This document shows positions 29,527-42,596 of a stretch of DNA of 64,000 nucleotides, one piece after another (the stretch's first letter is position 1; each line of letters begins with the position of its first letter). Source of the stretch: Epiperipatus broadwayi (lineage: Eukaryota > Onychophora > Udeonychophora > Euonychophora > Peripatidae); assembly GCA_028023455.1 (NCBI GenBank), contig JAQFVV010000073.1:977001-1041000 (forward strand), given 5' to 3'. A program made the position numbers and the translations under genes. Under the pieces are notes generated by a model. The model was not told where the DNA came from. It searched no databases and saw only the letters and a list, made by a program, of their open reading frames with translations.

Positions 29527-29595
29527 GGCGCTCAGTTTGAAAAGGAAAGACACTTAAAAAATCTTGGCAACAGAAGTTAATTATTAATTTAATAA

Positions 29596-30297
29596 TTCTA
29601 TTGTTCTAATATAATTCATCATTGAAAACTGCTTTGACCTTAAAATTATTTAATGGAATACCTTCTTTTAATAGATTGTTAACTGAGATATAATTACGCC
29701 TTTGGAATTTTAGAAGTAAATGGATTTTTTAGTGTTTTTTTTTTTTTAAAGTGATCTGCATTTAGAACTAAAGCGTCTGGAGAATTTTATTACTGAAACT
29801 TATATTTTCTGTAACATTGAATTGGATCAAAATGTGTTTTAACATTTCTATTGTTCTAATATAATTCATCATTGAAAACTGCGTTGACCTTAAAATTATT
29901 TAATGAAATACCTTCTTTTAATAGATTGTTTACTGAGATATAATTACTCCTTTGGAATTTTAGAAGTAAATGGATTTTTTAGTGTTTTTTTTTTAAAGTG
30001 ATCTGCATTTAGAACTAATACGCCTGAAGAATTTTATTACTGAAACTTATATTTTCTGTAACATTGAATTGGATCAAAATGTGTTTTAGCATTTCTATTG
30101 TTCTAATATAATTCATCATTGAAAACTGCTTTGACCTTAAAATTATTTAATGGAATACCTTCTTTTAATAGATTGTTTACTGAGATATAATTAAGCCTTT
30201 GGAATTTTAGAAGTAAATGGATTTTTTAGTGTTTTTTTTTTAAAGTGATCTGCATTTAGAACTAATACGCCTGGAGAATTTTATTACTGAAGCTTAT
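29596..30297 (+). promoter_or_regulatory. Tandem 5' monomers of LINE A (period ~247-250 bp)
   Basis: A unit beginning CTATTGTTCTAATATAATTC starts at about 29598, 29848 and 30095. The first two copies are complete (250 and 247 bp) and the third stops near 30297, giving about 2.8 copies with only a few differences. They lie just upstream of ORF1, where some LINEs (mouse L1 is the classic case) carry promoter monomers. Promoter function here is inference. Confidence 0.7.
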
Positions 30298-30727
30298 TTT
30301 TATTTTTGGAAACTATTATCATGGTTTAATTTATATGACTCAAGTTTTTTTGTTGTTTTTTTTAACATGGTTTTTTTTTAATATGTATGTGTTTTTATTT
30401 GAAACATAATCAATGGGATTTCTAATGTCTATTATTTTATTTTTAAATAACAGAAACATAAAATTTCATTTTATTAATAATTAAGTACATAGTGACTTTG
30501 ATATTTTCAATAATTTTTATTTTGGACATTGTTTATTTATATTGGAGAATCTGAGAATAGTGAAGGAGAGAAAAGTAGAAGTTGCTCTCTTTAATATATT
30601 ACAGATTTATATATGTTGTATGTGAATTTTTTTTTTTTTTAAAGTTTTGTGTATATATGATTTGTATATGTTACTGGAAAATTTGTATATTTTATAGTTA
30701 TATTTTTTTATTTTTGTATTATAATTA

Positions 30728-32739
30728 ATGGCACCTTTTGCTGTCAGATGTCCTCTCTGCTTATGTAATATTTATGGCAGACAAAAATATTTAAAGTGCG
30801 CTGGTTTTTGTGGGCTAAAGTATCATTTGGATTGTTATAAATTAAGTGATTTTAAAATCTTTAATGATAATGATCCGAATTCATATGTGAATTTTGTAAT
30901 CATTATTATAATACTGAGCACAAAATAGATAATTCAGATAATCTTACTACACCATTTGCTGATATTAGTATTGGTAATGATCCTGATGTTTTAGTAATGG
31001 ATTCTTCTACATATGGTTTGGGTTTAAATGTAGTTGGGGTTAAATGTACTTATTGTAATGTAGAATTGTCAGATGCAGATAATGGAATTAAGTGCTCTGG
31101 TTCTTGTCAAGGGTATTTTCATATATCTTGTTTGAATTTGTCCAGGTCTGATGCAAAAATTTTTGATTCTGTTGGTTTGGGTTTTTTCCATTGTATGGAA
31201 TGTAATCAATTGTCTGTGGATAAAATGAGGAATATTGGAAATGTTAGGTCAACAGATAATAATGATCTTATAGATGTGGAATCTGATATACATATTGAAA
31301 ATATTTCTGAAAGAGAGAGATATAATGGAGATAGTGTTGAAGATAATAGTGATAATAATTTAGGTATTGATAGGAATTTAAATTCTAGTTCTAATGTGGA
31401 TATAGTTAATATTAATGATCTTATAGATGTGGAATCAGATATACATATTGAAAATATTTCTGAAAGGGATAATTATAATAGAGATAGTGTTAAAGATAAA
31501 AGTGATAATAATTTAGGTATTGATAGGAGTTTAAATTCTAGTTCTAATGTGGATATTGTTAATTTGCTTTAAGATAAGGAAAGTAGAAAAGTAGACTTGG
31601 CTGGTTTTACTTTTGAATTATTAAAATCTATGTCTCTTCAGGAAGTTTATAGTATGATTATGAATATGGCCAAATTTGGTGTGAAGGAATCTAAAGCTAT
31701 TGGTGATGGTGTTATTTCTGGTGATGTAGGTATACAATGTGATTTATTGGAAACACAAGTCTTTGGGGATATTGCTGAGGTTGATTGTGCTGGTGATGTT
31801 AATTCATCTTTTAAGGGTAATAATACCTTAGGAAAGTTGCCCAAGTCCTCATTCTTTATTGGAGATAAAGGTAAAAACAGTTTTGGGAAAAAAGATAAAA
31901 ATAAAACAATAGCATTTATAATGTTGATTATAAAGGTATAGATATTAGATCAGGATTTTTATTCACGTGATGAATATCTTGGATGTGGATTTGATAATAG
32001 TACAAGATACAATAAAGGAAAAGTTTATAAAACTAAAATTTATAGGCAGTCTGATAAATATCAAAAACAATTTTCTAGACTTAATGATGATGAAAAATTT
32101 AACAAGTTTTCTGGCTTTTCTGTTAATAATTCATCGCTGGGATATTATGATAATTTTCCTGATAAAAAGTATGTATTGAAGGATGGATATTCACATTCTG
32201 TTCCAAAAAAGTATAGTAGTAATTTTTCTAGTGACTTTTCTAAATCAAATTTCAGAAGAAAAAATTGTCTAGCAAATGCTGATAGAGGTTTTTTTACTCA
32301 TAGAGCAAATTATTCGCATTTCTCTAAATATAACAATTATAGTGATAATGAGGTTAATGTGAGAAATGGTTTGGGATGCTCTTTTTCAACTTCTGGTAAA
32401 AAAAGGTAGACTACCTTATTTTCCTGTGGAAAGGGGGTTTGGTACCTCTAAAATCTATAACAATATTAATAATAATAATAATACAAAATGTAACAGATAT
32501 TTTGTTTCTAATATGCCAGTAAGTCTTAATTCATATAATATTAAGTTATTTCTTGAAAAACGTTTAAGAACTAGGATCATGTGTCATGAAATTAATATGT
32601 ATAATTTGAAGTCTTCTTGCTTTTATATATCTGCTCCTGCTCATAAACATAATGATTTAATCTCTTCCAATTTATGGCCTCGTGGTGCTTCCATTGTTTT
32701 TTTTTTTATGGAACTTTGGCTAATTCTTTAAAACTTTAG
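30728..32739 (+). pseudogene. LINE A ORF1, PHD-finger RNA-binding protein (broken)
   Basis: The first open stretch (30728-30928) holds a Cys/His finger (CPLC, KCAGFCGLKYHLDCY) and then loses frame. The main frame (30997 on) begins with a second finger: KCTYCNVELSDADNGIKC, then GYFHISCL and HCMEC. An Asp/Asn-rich segment of about 50 residues is present twice in tandem (31260-31409 and 31410-31563). The frame has a TAA at 31570-31572, a TAG at 31939-31941 next to a local pair of frameshifts, and another frameshift at the A run near 32400. The C-terminal part (YFVSNMPVSLNS, then LWPRGASI) resembles the RRM-like domain of CR1-type ORF1 proteins. In the family, ORF1 proteins bind element RNA and form the retrotransposition particle. 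Confidence 0.75.
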
Positions 32740-32842
32740 TGGTATTTATTTATTTTCTTTGATTTCTTTATTTTCTTTGATTTCTTATTTTCTTTATTTT
32801 TTTTAATTTCATATTTTCTTTATTCACTATACTTGCTTACAT

Positions 32843-35612
32843 TTGTCTTTACTTGATTTCATTTATTTATTTGTTTTGATTTATTTTTGGTTTGATATGG
32901 TAGGGCTTTCTTGTTTTTATATGAATGTTAGAGGGATGAGAACTAAGTGTGTGGAAATTAAACAATTCTTTGAAAAAGAGCATTTTGATTTGATATTTTT
33001 TACAGAGACTTGGTTAAATCAACAATTTTCCGATTGTTCTTTCCTTGATAATAGGTATATTATTTTATGTATGGATAGATCTTTAGAATATGCAACTAGA
33101 GAAGGTGGTACTCTTATTGCTATCAACAAAAATGTTTTATATAAAGATCTATGTTTTACTTCTTCTGTATGTGAATCTACATGGTGTGAAGTTTATATAG
33201 ATCATAATTTTAAATGTATACTGGGAAATATTTATTTTAAACCTAATATCTCACTTTTAGAGCTTGATTAATTTTTGACAGCACTTGAAGATTTTTTGAT
33301 TAGATATAGTAATATTATCATTGTTGGTGATTTGAATATATCTGATTTATTTAAGGGTAAGATTATTTATTCCTTATTATCACAGAAGGTTTTAAGAATG
33401 CTTAGATTTTGCAAATTTTTTGGGCTTCAACAATATAACTCTGTGTTGTGTTCTGTGTAATGTACCAATAGTTAGTAATTTTCACTTTGTCTCTGTTTCT
33501 TTTCCAATTGATGTTCATCATCCACCTATCGAATTTTATATTAAGATGTGTTATTCTAAAATTACTTGTTCTAATGTTGTGAAAAGGGATTATGGGAGGG
33601 GTAATTATGTTGATCTTTGTAGAAGAATTTCTGAAGTTGATTGGAATAATATGTACTCAATTAATGATGTGAATTTTTGCTTGGATTATTTTTTGAGAAT
33701 TTTTAATGGTTTTATTGATGTATATATTCCTAATAAATTGTCTTTTAACAAAGGTTATCCTCCTTGGTTTTTGTATACTCTTATTAAGATTATTAAAAGG
33801 AAATCTTACCATCATAGACTCTATTTTAAGACACAGAATATAATTTATTATAATAATTTTATCAATTTTAGAAGATTGGCTAAATATATCTATAAACGAG
33901 ATTTACAAGAGTATATAAAACAAATTGAAATTAATATTTCTTCTAATCCTAGAGAATTCTGGAATTTTGTTAATAATTCAGGCTTGGGTAAGAAAAAGGT
34001 TCAAATGACTCACGGTTCTGCATTAAATGCAGATGATTTTTCTAAACATTTTGCAGAGTTATACTTTTCACAACATGGGATTGATTCTAAAATTACATTT
34101 CCTGGCAATTTGTCTAGTGCTAAATGTACAATTGATCATATCTCTAGGGAAGATGTTATTGTAGCTATTAGGAGGCTTAAGACTCACTCTAGTTTAGGAT
34201 GTGATAATATTCCTTCTTTTATTTATAAGGGGCTAGCCGAATTTATTGCAGTACCTCTTGCCTTTGTTTTTAATCTGTCTCTTAATTCTTGTACTTTTCC
34301 TAGTGTTTTGAAATGTGCTAAAATGGTTCCAATCTTCAAAAATGGTGATCGAGATTGTGTTTCTAATTATAGACCAATTTCTGTTTTGCATACCATTGCA
34401 AGAATTTTTGAGAGATGTATTTATAATAAAATTATTTCAGATGTGGGTAAGATAATTTCTTCTTCTCAACATGGTTTTAGTCCTAATAGATCAATTGATA
34501 GTAATCTACTGACAATTTATGATCATATAGCTCATGCTATTGAAGATCATCAAAGACTAGATGTTATTTATTTTGATTTGTCAAAAGCCTTTGATAAAGT
34601 TGATCACAGTGTTTTACTTCATAAATTACATAAAATAGGTTTCTCTAATAAACTTGTATATTGGTTTCAATCATTTCTATGTAGTCGTACAGCATATATT
34701 AAATTCAATAATAAAGTTTCATTTAATTTTGAATGCAATTTAGGTGTTCCACAGGGTAGTATTTTAGCACCCATGCTGTTTAATGTTTACGTTAATGATC
34801 TTAATGATTGCTTGAGATATTCTTTTCTGTTAAGCTATGCTGATGACTGTAAGATTTTTAGAAGAATTGTATCAGTGAACGATTGTGTTCTCCTTCAGAA
34901 GGATATTGATAACTTTAGTGCTTGGTGTCAGTCAAATAATATGACAGTTAATTTTGATAAATGTTCCTTTATTTCTTATTCCAAAAAATCTGAAGTTTTA
35001 CAGTTTTATTATTATATCAATTCTCATAAAATTATTTCAGTTAAATGCCAAAAAGATCTTGGAATTATGTTTTCTTGTAATGGATCTTTTATTCCTCATC
35101 TTGAAATGATTGTTGGTAAGGCTTTTAAGGTTATGGGTGCCATTCTTAGACATGGTTATCAGTTCAGTAATGATACTAAACGGAAATTGTTTTTTTCATT
35201 GGTTCTTCCTATTATTGAATATGGTTCAATAATTTGGAACCCTAGTTCTTTGCAAGGATGTAACTTGTTGCAGTCTATTTCAAAGAAGTTTTTCAAATAT
35301 GTTTCTTGGGAGGGTAAAATGATTAATCTTTCATCTAGACGAAAGTATAGGGATTTGAAATATTTTTATAAAATTGTTAATAAACAGGTTATTTTATCAG
35401 ATATAGTTTCAACTATCTCAGTTAGGTCTTTGAGTTATGATACTAGGTCTACTTGTGTATATCAGATTCAAACATGCCGTTCTAATATTCTTAAATTTTC
35501 TCCTTTATTTAGGTTACCCTCTTTATATAATCAAATTGGGAGTAACCTTAATCTGTGTGACATTGATTATAAGAAATTTTGTAATCTTGTTAAACTGAAA
35601 TGTGAAGTTTGA
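32843..35612 (+). pseudogene. LINE A ORF2, AP endonuclease-reverse transcriptase (broken)
   Basis: The endonuclease begins near 32900 with MNVRGMRTK, then FFTETWL and, after an in-frame TAA (33269-33271), the GDLN block near 33335. A frameshift near 33440 moves the rest into the frame 33420-35612 (730 codons). There DVHHPP (residues 31-36) closes the endonuclease. RT motifs follow: YRPISVL about 317, FDLSKAFDKVDH about 385, GVPQGSILAP about 442, the catalytic YADD about 473 and KDLGIM about 545. A C-terminal tail of about 180 residues follows with no zinc knuckle that I can see. The endonuclease nicks target DNA and the RT copies the RNA from the exposed 3' end. All catalytic motifs remain; only the frame is broken. 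Confidence 0.9.
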
Positions 35613-35756
35613 TTTTGTCTTTTAAATTTTACTTTATTATGTATACATTTATATTTTCATTTTATGTTATATGTTTTATTTTCACTTTTATTGTATGTGC
35701 AAGCTGTAATTGGCTTTATGCTGTTGTTTAGCACTTAAATAAATGAATTGAATTGA

Positions 35757-35757
<1 letters not shown>

Positions 35758-35845
<88 letters not shown>

Positions 35846-35870
35846 GATTATTATTATTATTATTATTATT

Positions 35871-35906
<36 letters not shown>
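35758..35906. repeat. (ATT)n(ATG)n between the 3' ends of LINE A and LINE B
   Basis: ATT repeats run from the LINE A tail to about 35872 with one ATG interruption, then about a dozen ATG units to 35906. Read on the minus strand this is the 3' tail of LINE B, (CAT)n followed by (AAT)n. It joins the two convergent LINEs. Confidence 0.9.
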
Positions 35907-36061
35907 TTTCAAAGAATTTTATTAAACAAATGTTACATAGATTCTTTACAACAAACGATTGCATTCTGTTACATAGGCAATCATAGGACTTTGGAACAAG
36001 TTCTAAATTTTAAAATCAATTGTATTTTACATTTTAAATAATCTGTTTGATGGTTATTCTG

Positions 36062-37855
36062 TTATAGGTTTGATGGCTGTCTTATGAGTGACCATGTTGC
36101 TGCTGCAATGTCTGGAGCGCTAATTTTGTAATCCCGCTCTTTTATTTGTTGAAGTTTTTTTGTAAATGTTGCTGGATGTCTTCTTGTATTGTTACCAAAT
36201 GTAAATGAGCATCTTGTGCACCAGTATGCATATAGTAAAAAAGTTATTGCTCGTATTGTTGGGGTAGAGTTTTTTTTAAAAGATTGTAATATGTTTATTA
36301 ATGATGTATTTTTCCTTTGGTAAGTTTCTATTAACAATTTGCATATATTGGATAAACTTGTGCATGAATAGAATATATGCTGTTGTGTCTCTTCTGCTGT
36401 GTGGCAAAGATTGCAAAAAGGATCAATGTTTTTATATAGACGTCTGTATCGAAGGAAATATGATGTTGGTAGTGCATAAAGGTTTATTTTTAATATAAAA
36501 TCAAAATATTTTGGTTCTAATGACCATTTTTTGAATTTTTTCAATAATTGATAATTGCTAATTCCAAGCATTGTTGTTTGTGTGTCTCCAGGATTTTCTG
36601 GGTATAATAGTTTGTAAATTTGCCAGTATGAATATTTATATGTTGCTTCTATGTTAATTTGAGTAGATATTGTTGTGACACTTTGTATTAGTGAAGATAA
36701 ATACTGTGAATTTGGAGGTGGAGTATCCGTTGGTGTAATTGTGAGCAAACATTTTAGTTTAGGGAATTGTCTTATTGTTGATGCTAATATGTTGATTGAT
36801 TTCTGTATATGGAATGTGTAAATAGTGTGCAGTCCTAAACCATTGTTTTCTGTAGATTTGCTAAGAGATTTAGTGGATATTGCAATGGCTTTGCGTCCCC
36901 ATAGTAGTTTAGTGCATAATGATGATATTTTTGATTTGAAATGTTTAGAGAAATTTATTATTGGAGAAAAATATGTTATTTTTGTGGTAATTAACATGTT
37001 GAATAATTGAACTTTTGAGTATATGGATAGGTATGCTTTTGATAAAGAGTTTGAAATTTTGTTTATGGATTCAAGTAATTTGTTTTGTATGTTTTGCCTC
37101 ATACCATTTGTTCCCAAGTAAAATGGAAATCCCAGAAAAGGAGTGGGTTTGCCTTGAAAGTATTTAGTATATGTTTTGGTTGTATATATGAACCAAGCTG
37201 CTGTTTTATTAGGATTGAATTTTAGTTTGAATTCAGATGAGTATTGATCTAATATTTTTTGTAGTGTTGGAAATTCTTTGCGTGATTTTAAAAAAATTAT
37301 GATATCATCCATGTATGCTAAACATGGGATATTTTGTTGTGTGTGTGGAATTTGTATTCCAGCTATATTTTGTTGTATTTTTCTTATTAGTGGATCTATG
37401 TAGAATGTGAAGAGGAGTGAACTTAGTGGTGATCCTTGTGAAATAGATTGTGATGGAGTGAATGATGTTGATTTCCTTCCATTGAGTGTGATATGAATTT
37501 GTCTATTAAGGAGAAGATTGGCAATTACATAGAGTAGTGTAGGTGGTATTGTGGTGTTGGCTAATTTATTAAGAAGTATCTTGATTGACACTGAATCAAA
37601 TGCTGCTTGAATATCTAATTGTACTGCTATTGGTGCATATTTTTTTTGCTTTTGTATTGTAGTCATAATAGTTTTAAAGAGTAATGCTGCTTGTCCTGTA
37701 GATGATTCTTTTTTTGCAAATTGTAGAGGTGATATAAGTGGAAGTAAGTTTTGTTCAATTTGATCTTTGATGACTTTTTCTAAAATTTTAATGGCTAATG
37801 TTTCCATAGAAATAGGTCTTAGATTGGTAAGTGTTGATATATTAATTTTTTTTTA
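36062..37855 (-). pseudogene. LINE B reverse transcriptase with C-terminal zinc knuckle
   Basis: Open from 37807 to 36062 (581 codons); homology starts slightly upstream at LRPIS, the usual beginning of RT motif 1. Motifs: LQFAKKESSTGQAA (about residue 28), VQLDIQAAFDSVS (about 63), SQGSPLSSLLF (about 123), catalytic LAYMDDIIIF (about 163), KLKFNPNKTAAW (about 194) and LGFPFYLG (about 225). Near the C terminus CNLCHTAEETQQHIFYSC is the C-x2-C...H...C knuckle typical of L1/Tx1-type ORF2. Tyr-Met-Asp-Asp replaces the more usual Phe/Tyr-Ala-Asp-Asp. Motifs look intact; the frame is lost upstream. Confidence 0.9.
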
Positions 37856-37942
37856 TTAAATGGCACTATGGCTATGGTATTTAGATCTTTAAGGTTGTAG
37901 ATTTTTTTGAGAGAAATGATTTGCTAGGTTGCAAATATATTT

Positions 37943-38386
37943 TTATGTGAATTGGCTCAAATGTGGAAAGACAAATGTTGGTATACCATTTGTTCCAAGA
38001 TGACATGTGGTTTTAATTGTATTAAGTTTATCTGCAAATTGTTGTATGTTAAATGGATAATTTGTTTCTGGTTGTCCAAAGTAATTATCTGAAGGTGTGA
38101 ATCTTTTATGTTCTTGTAGTTTTTTCTTGAAGTAATTAAATATGGGTATTATCATATTCTGTCCTGCATAGGTCATTCCTTCTATTTCTATTGCCATTGG
38201 TACTCTCAATTTTGGTGGATATCCTAGAGCCCATCTAATATATGCTCTTGACCATGTGTGTGTTTGTGAGAGACATATTTTTGCTTTTTTAATTGTTATG
38301 TATTCCTTTAGTTTGTTACATGTGTTATTGTAAATTTGTGTGAGCTTGTATATATTTTCCTGTGAGTTATGTGAAGGATGTAACAT
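37943..38386 (-). pseudogene. LINE B ORF2 linker between endonuclease and RT
   Basis: An open frame of 147 codons between endonuclease and RT, in the position of the L1-like inter-domain region. It includes YIRWALGYPPKLRVPM and ends near GTNGIPTFVFPHL, which corresponds to the usual pre-RT segment with a conserved G..GIP. Frameshifts on both sides separate it from the neighbouring domains. Confidence 0.7.
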
Positions 38387-38533
38387 TGTAATTCTTTTGT
38401 GTATTTCATCCGCTATTGTTAGAAGCCTTGAAGGTGATGGTGAGTTCTATGTTAGATGATTTATGTTGAATGATAGTATATTGATAAATGCCAAATATTT
38501 TTGTATTGGATCAAGTATGATAGTATCTAGTTT

Positions 38534-39298
38534 TCATAGCATTATATATGTTTCTGAAAATAGGAATTCTGGGGTTGATGTTGGAGTGAGCATATGGATT
38601 GTTTTTTCTAGCTGAGTGGTGGTTGTTTGAAAATTTGTTAAATTTATTATAAGTGTTTGTGCTGAGTGATCAGAGAATGGAGATGGATTTAACTTAATAT
38701 CTATTAGATGATGAAGCATTGGTGAGTAGAAGCATAAGTCAATTAGTGTTGCAAATTGTTTGTTGTGGAATGATACTGAATGTAAAGGTAGGAATCCTTC
38801 TCCACTCATAAGAGGTATTATTAGCTGGTGAAGCCATTTAGTTGTAAATTGGTAGTAACTCATATTAAAATCACCAATTAATATAGTAGGATAAGAAGTT
38901 GATGTTAACATAGAGTTTATTGTGAGAATGATATATGATATTACTGTAGGTCCTGGTGGAATGTAGACAAAGATTATGTTAATGGGTATGATATTGTTAT
39001 GAAACATTGTAATTAATAAGTGAGAATCTATGTATAATATTTTAAAATTATCAAATATGATTATAGGAGTTACAATTATTCCAGTACCTGCTGATGGTGT
39101 TGAAGCATCACGTGAATAAGCGCAAAAACCATGCTTGTTTAAGTAGTTGGATGGATCTATATGTGAGCCACTATATATTTTGGTTTCTAGTAGACCAAGT
39201 ATATGTGGTTTTACAATACTTATCCATTTACTAAGATGTTGTAGTTTTGATATTGAATTTATTCCTCTAATGTTAAAAGCTGATATTTTAATTTTCAT
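38534..39298 (-). pseudogene. LINE B apurinic-type endonuclease domain
   Basis: 254 codons starting MKIKISAFNIRGINS. Endonuclease motifs in order: NIRGI, LLETKI (catalytic Glu), GTGIIV, FVYIPPG, IGDFNMSY (GDFN-type) and PFSDHSAQ (SDH). These are the residues of the metal-dependent EEP-fold endonuclease that nicks the target for primed reverse transcription. The frame ends just after the domain, then there is a frameshift. Confidence 0.85.
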
Positions 39299-39394
39299 AA
39301 AGTAGTTTTATTATATTTTGTATGATTGTAATTTTCCTTGGTTATATGTAAATTATGATTTGTTTTTTTTTTTTGTTTTTTTAATTTTCTTATG

Positions 39395-39907
39395 TTATAG
39401 TTCTTGTGGCATGGTTTGTGTAGTTGATGATCTTGTTTCATATGATGTTGTATTTTTAAATTGATGTTTTTTCTGCTTGATATTTTGTTGAAAGTTATTA
39501 AATTCTATTTGTATGTTTTCATTTGGCAGATCAGATATGCTTGATTTATTATCCTTGTAATCTGTTTTAATTTTTTTAATATCAGGCTTTGTTTTGAGTT
39601 GTGCTGTTTTTCTTTTAGTTTCTTGTGTTGGTGTTTCAATGATTGTCTGTGGTGGTATTATAGTTTGCATAATTTCTGTTGATGTTTTATTAATTATAAT
39701 ATGAGTCATTTCTGGATCCATGTTTTCATCATTTTCTCCTATATTCATTGAGTTATTTGAGTTTTGAGATTGTTTTTCTTGTGTGTGTGCATTGTTGTTA
39801 CTATTATCTTCATTTTTGGGATCGTTTTCTTTTGAATTTTTTGCCTCATGATCATTATTGTTTTCATTATTTTGTATGATAATTTTTGATTTATCTGCTA
39901 TTGACAT
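39395..39907 (-). CDS. LINE B ORF1-like low-complexity protein
   Basis: 170 codons beginning MSIADKSKIIIQ, rich in Asn, Lys, Gln, Thr and Ser, with no zinc finger or RRM seen. It lies about 20 bp from the element's 5' boundary with the microsatellite and about 95 bp upstream of ORF2. It may be a complete short ORF1 or the 3' part of a longer one lost by 5' truncation. Nucleic-acid binding is expected from position only. Confidence 0.5.
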   Translation of the reverse strand: MSIADKSKIIIQNNENNNDHEAKNSKENDPKNEDNSNNNAHTQEKQSQNSNNSMNIGENDENMDPEMTHIIINKTSTEIMQTIIPPQTIIETPTQETKRKTAQLKTKPDIKKIKTDYKDNKSSISDLPNENIQIEFNNFQQNIKQKKHQFKNTTSYETRSSTTQTMPQEL

Positions 39908-39932
39908 GTCAGTTTGATGTTCAATGTTATTA

Positions 39933-40289
<357 letters not shown>

Positions 40290-42590
40290 ATATATTTTAA
40301 ATATTAATAATTTTATATTTTATGTGTTACAGTCTATTGTACCTTATGGAGGTTCACTTAATATTATTGTTTTAGCATTAATGATACTATATGCTATATA
40401 ATGATATAATATTAAATTATTTTAAAGAGTATTGCTATATCCTTTATTATGAGAGTATATTTATAATGAATGTTATATGTTTAGAAAAATTATGTATATT
40501 TTATGTTCTTTTTAATTGCTTAAGGGTACAATTTTATTCAGTCATATTTGATGATTATTGTTACTTTTTCCATTTGGTATATCAATTTTGTAGAATATAA
40601 TCAAGAGTTTACAAATAATTCCTCTTTAGAATATGTGATATGTTATCTTACCATTATGTATTTCCAAGGTATGTGAATTTTATTCCCACCTTGTTGATTT
40701 GGAGATTGAGCTTAACTCTTTCATTATTGCTGATATCGTATTAATTTAGATAGTTTAATAGCAGACAGAGGGTTACTCTTTTTGCTATTGTCAATATTTT
40801 CTTACATTTGTGGTCATAATTGTATTGGTTCATTTCCATTATTATATATGTCTAGAGACAAAATCCTAACATATTTATTACCCTCAGATAGTAGGTACAT
40901 ACTCTGGGTTCATGCCACCACAGGTTTGTTGCTTTATTAGCTTTTCCACTTGGAAATATCTTCATTATTATAAAGTTTTATTATTATGAAGTGTATCATT
41001 CTTTTCACAAACACTTTTAACTCCCTAAGTTTATATTGAGAGTGTTCATGTATAATTTATTTTGCCAGAATTCATGAAATAAAACTGCTAATGACTTAAT
41101 CAAAATTAAACCTAAAATAAGCAATGTGCATCATAATCATCATCATCATCTAGAAGCAAATCATTGCTGGACTGGGAAGATCTAACGATTACTAAGCTTT
41201 ACACATTGTTGAGGCAAATAGCATAGAGTGAGTGGATATATTCATGTAACCTCTGCAAATAATTTAAGACTTTAGTAAAACTTTAATAATTAAAGACCAT
41301 AGAATTAATAATAATGCATGGTTGAGAAAGACTATTGATTATAAAATTATACCATTTTAGGGCATATATGTATGCAGTATCATAAATTTATTAATAATTT
41401 TTTAAAGTTATATTAGTTGAACAGCACATAAATACTTATTGAGAATAGTGATGTAAACTTTCCTATAATAATTTTAACTGGTCAAATGTGTGTGTCACCT
41501 AAGACCATCCTAGGTCTTGGATATTTAATTCAATCATAATGTGGTAATTTGAGTAAATTTAAAATTGTAAAGTATTCTCTTGTAAGCAATTGCATAAGAC
41601 TGTTGTAAATATATATATTTTAAAATTATTTGTAACAGACTTCCATGGTATTTCATGTTTATAAATTTTTTTTATTGTAAATAAATATTATTTTGTTGTT
41701 TAATACCGTGTAATATCTTTATAGTGTTCTTGGTATTCACTAAATCTATAACCAGAAATCTAGACATTATATAGTTTATAGTGCAAATATTTTTCAAATA
41801 TTTATTCAGAGTACAGACACATAAATTCAATGTTAAACTATTTTACTGATAATTATTTTGCAGATATAAAGAATGCATTAAATAAAATATTATTCATTTA
41901 TTATATTGCTCACTATAATTTAGAACTGCAATTTATTGAAATAAAACCGTTTATGATCAATTATTTTCTATTTACATGTAATAAGTTTATTTCTATTGTT
42001 AATGAATATTTTGAATAGACATAAAATTCCTTTTCCACTCTTGGTATTCGAATGTTCTCCTAGTAAATTATTACATTATTCCAAATTTTGTTTGGAGCAA
42101 TTTTGTCTTTGTTAAATTATTTATTAAATTAATCTTGTTTTTGTTATTAATAAATAAGAGATAGGCATTAGCTTGTCAATTCACTGGATGTCTTCTTATG
42201 TTTTTCACTAGGATATCATTCATTTATCCACAACATATTTATAAAATAAAGATTGAAAACTTACTATTAAAATAGTATAAAAACCCTGATAGTATAATAC
42301 TATAATTCTAACAATAAGAACTTATATCTCTTGCCAAAGAAAGGCAAAATGCCATAGCAAATCAGTAAGATTTATAAAAGCTGACTATTTATTAAACGTG
42401 GATCTGACTATAACCATATGACAATGAAAAAGAAGTAAGAGATGTAAAAGTATACTGGAATAGAAATGATGGAAGAGATTTATTATAAAAAAGAAATTAA
42501 TTCTACTTTTGCTACTTTGTGATTTGTGTTATGAATACTGAGAGCTTTTAAAAGTTTTGCAAGAGTGAGTGAGGTTTTTTCTCCTGTTAA
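40290..42590. other. AT-rich sequence, nothing recognised
   Basis: About 2.3 kb without a supportable gene; short frames of 62-69 codons lack any domain. Confidence 0.4.
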
Positions 42591-42596
42591 ATTTAT

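Larger units (their letters stand above)
29527..35757 (+). mobile_element. LINE A: near full-length CR1/Jockey-group non-LTR retrotransposon
   Basis: It runs from the end of one ATT microsatellite to the start of the next. Order: 5' region with tandem monomers (29596-30297); ORF1 with PHD-like zinc fingers and a C-terminal RNA-binding-like domain (30728-32739); a pyrimidine-rich gap; ORF2 with AP-type endonuclease and reverse transcriptase (32843-35612); and a short 3' UTR ending TAAATAAATGAATTGAATTG, typical of CR1-like LINE tails. Damage is light: in ORF1 a few stops and frameshifts, in ORF2 one stop (33269-33271) and one frameshift near 33440. This points to a fairly young copy. Group placement rests on ORF1 architecture, RT motif style and tail; subfamily (CR1, Daphne or Crack-like) cannot be fixed by eye. 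Confidence 0.85.
35907..39932 (-). mobile_element. LINE B: APE-type non-LTR retrotransposon of the L1/Tx1-like group
   Basis: A minus-strand LINE of about 4.0 kb inserted within ATT microsatellite; the same-phase repeat lies at both ends. In sense order: a very short 5' UTR, a low-complexity ORF1 (39907-39395), an endonuclease (39298-38534), a linker frame (38386-37943), a reverse transcriptase with a C-terminal zinc knuckle (37807-36062), a 3' UTR of about 155 bp and a (CAT)n(AAT)n tail. ORF2 is split by frameshifts near 38530-38390 and 37940-37810. The L1/Tx1-like placement rests on the YMDD-type active site, the LGFP..LG block and the CCHC-like knuckle after the RT. Some Tx1-clade families are known to insert in simple repeats, which fits the location. 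Confidence 0.8.

Noticed and set aside
35620-36061. A host gene between the two LINEs
   Set aside because: The interval is fully explained by the two LINE 3' ends and the microsatellite.
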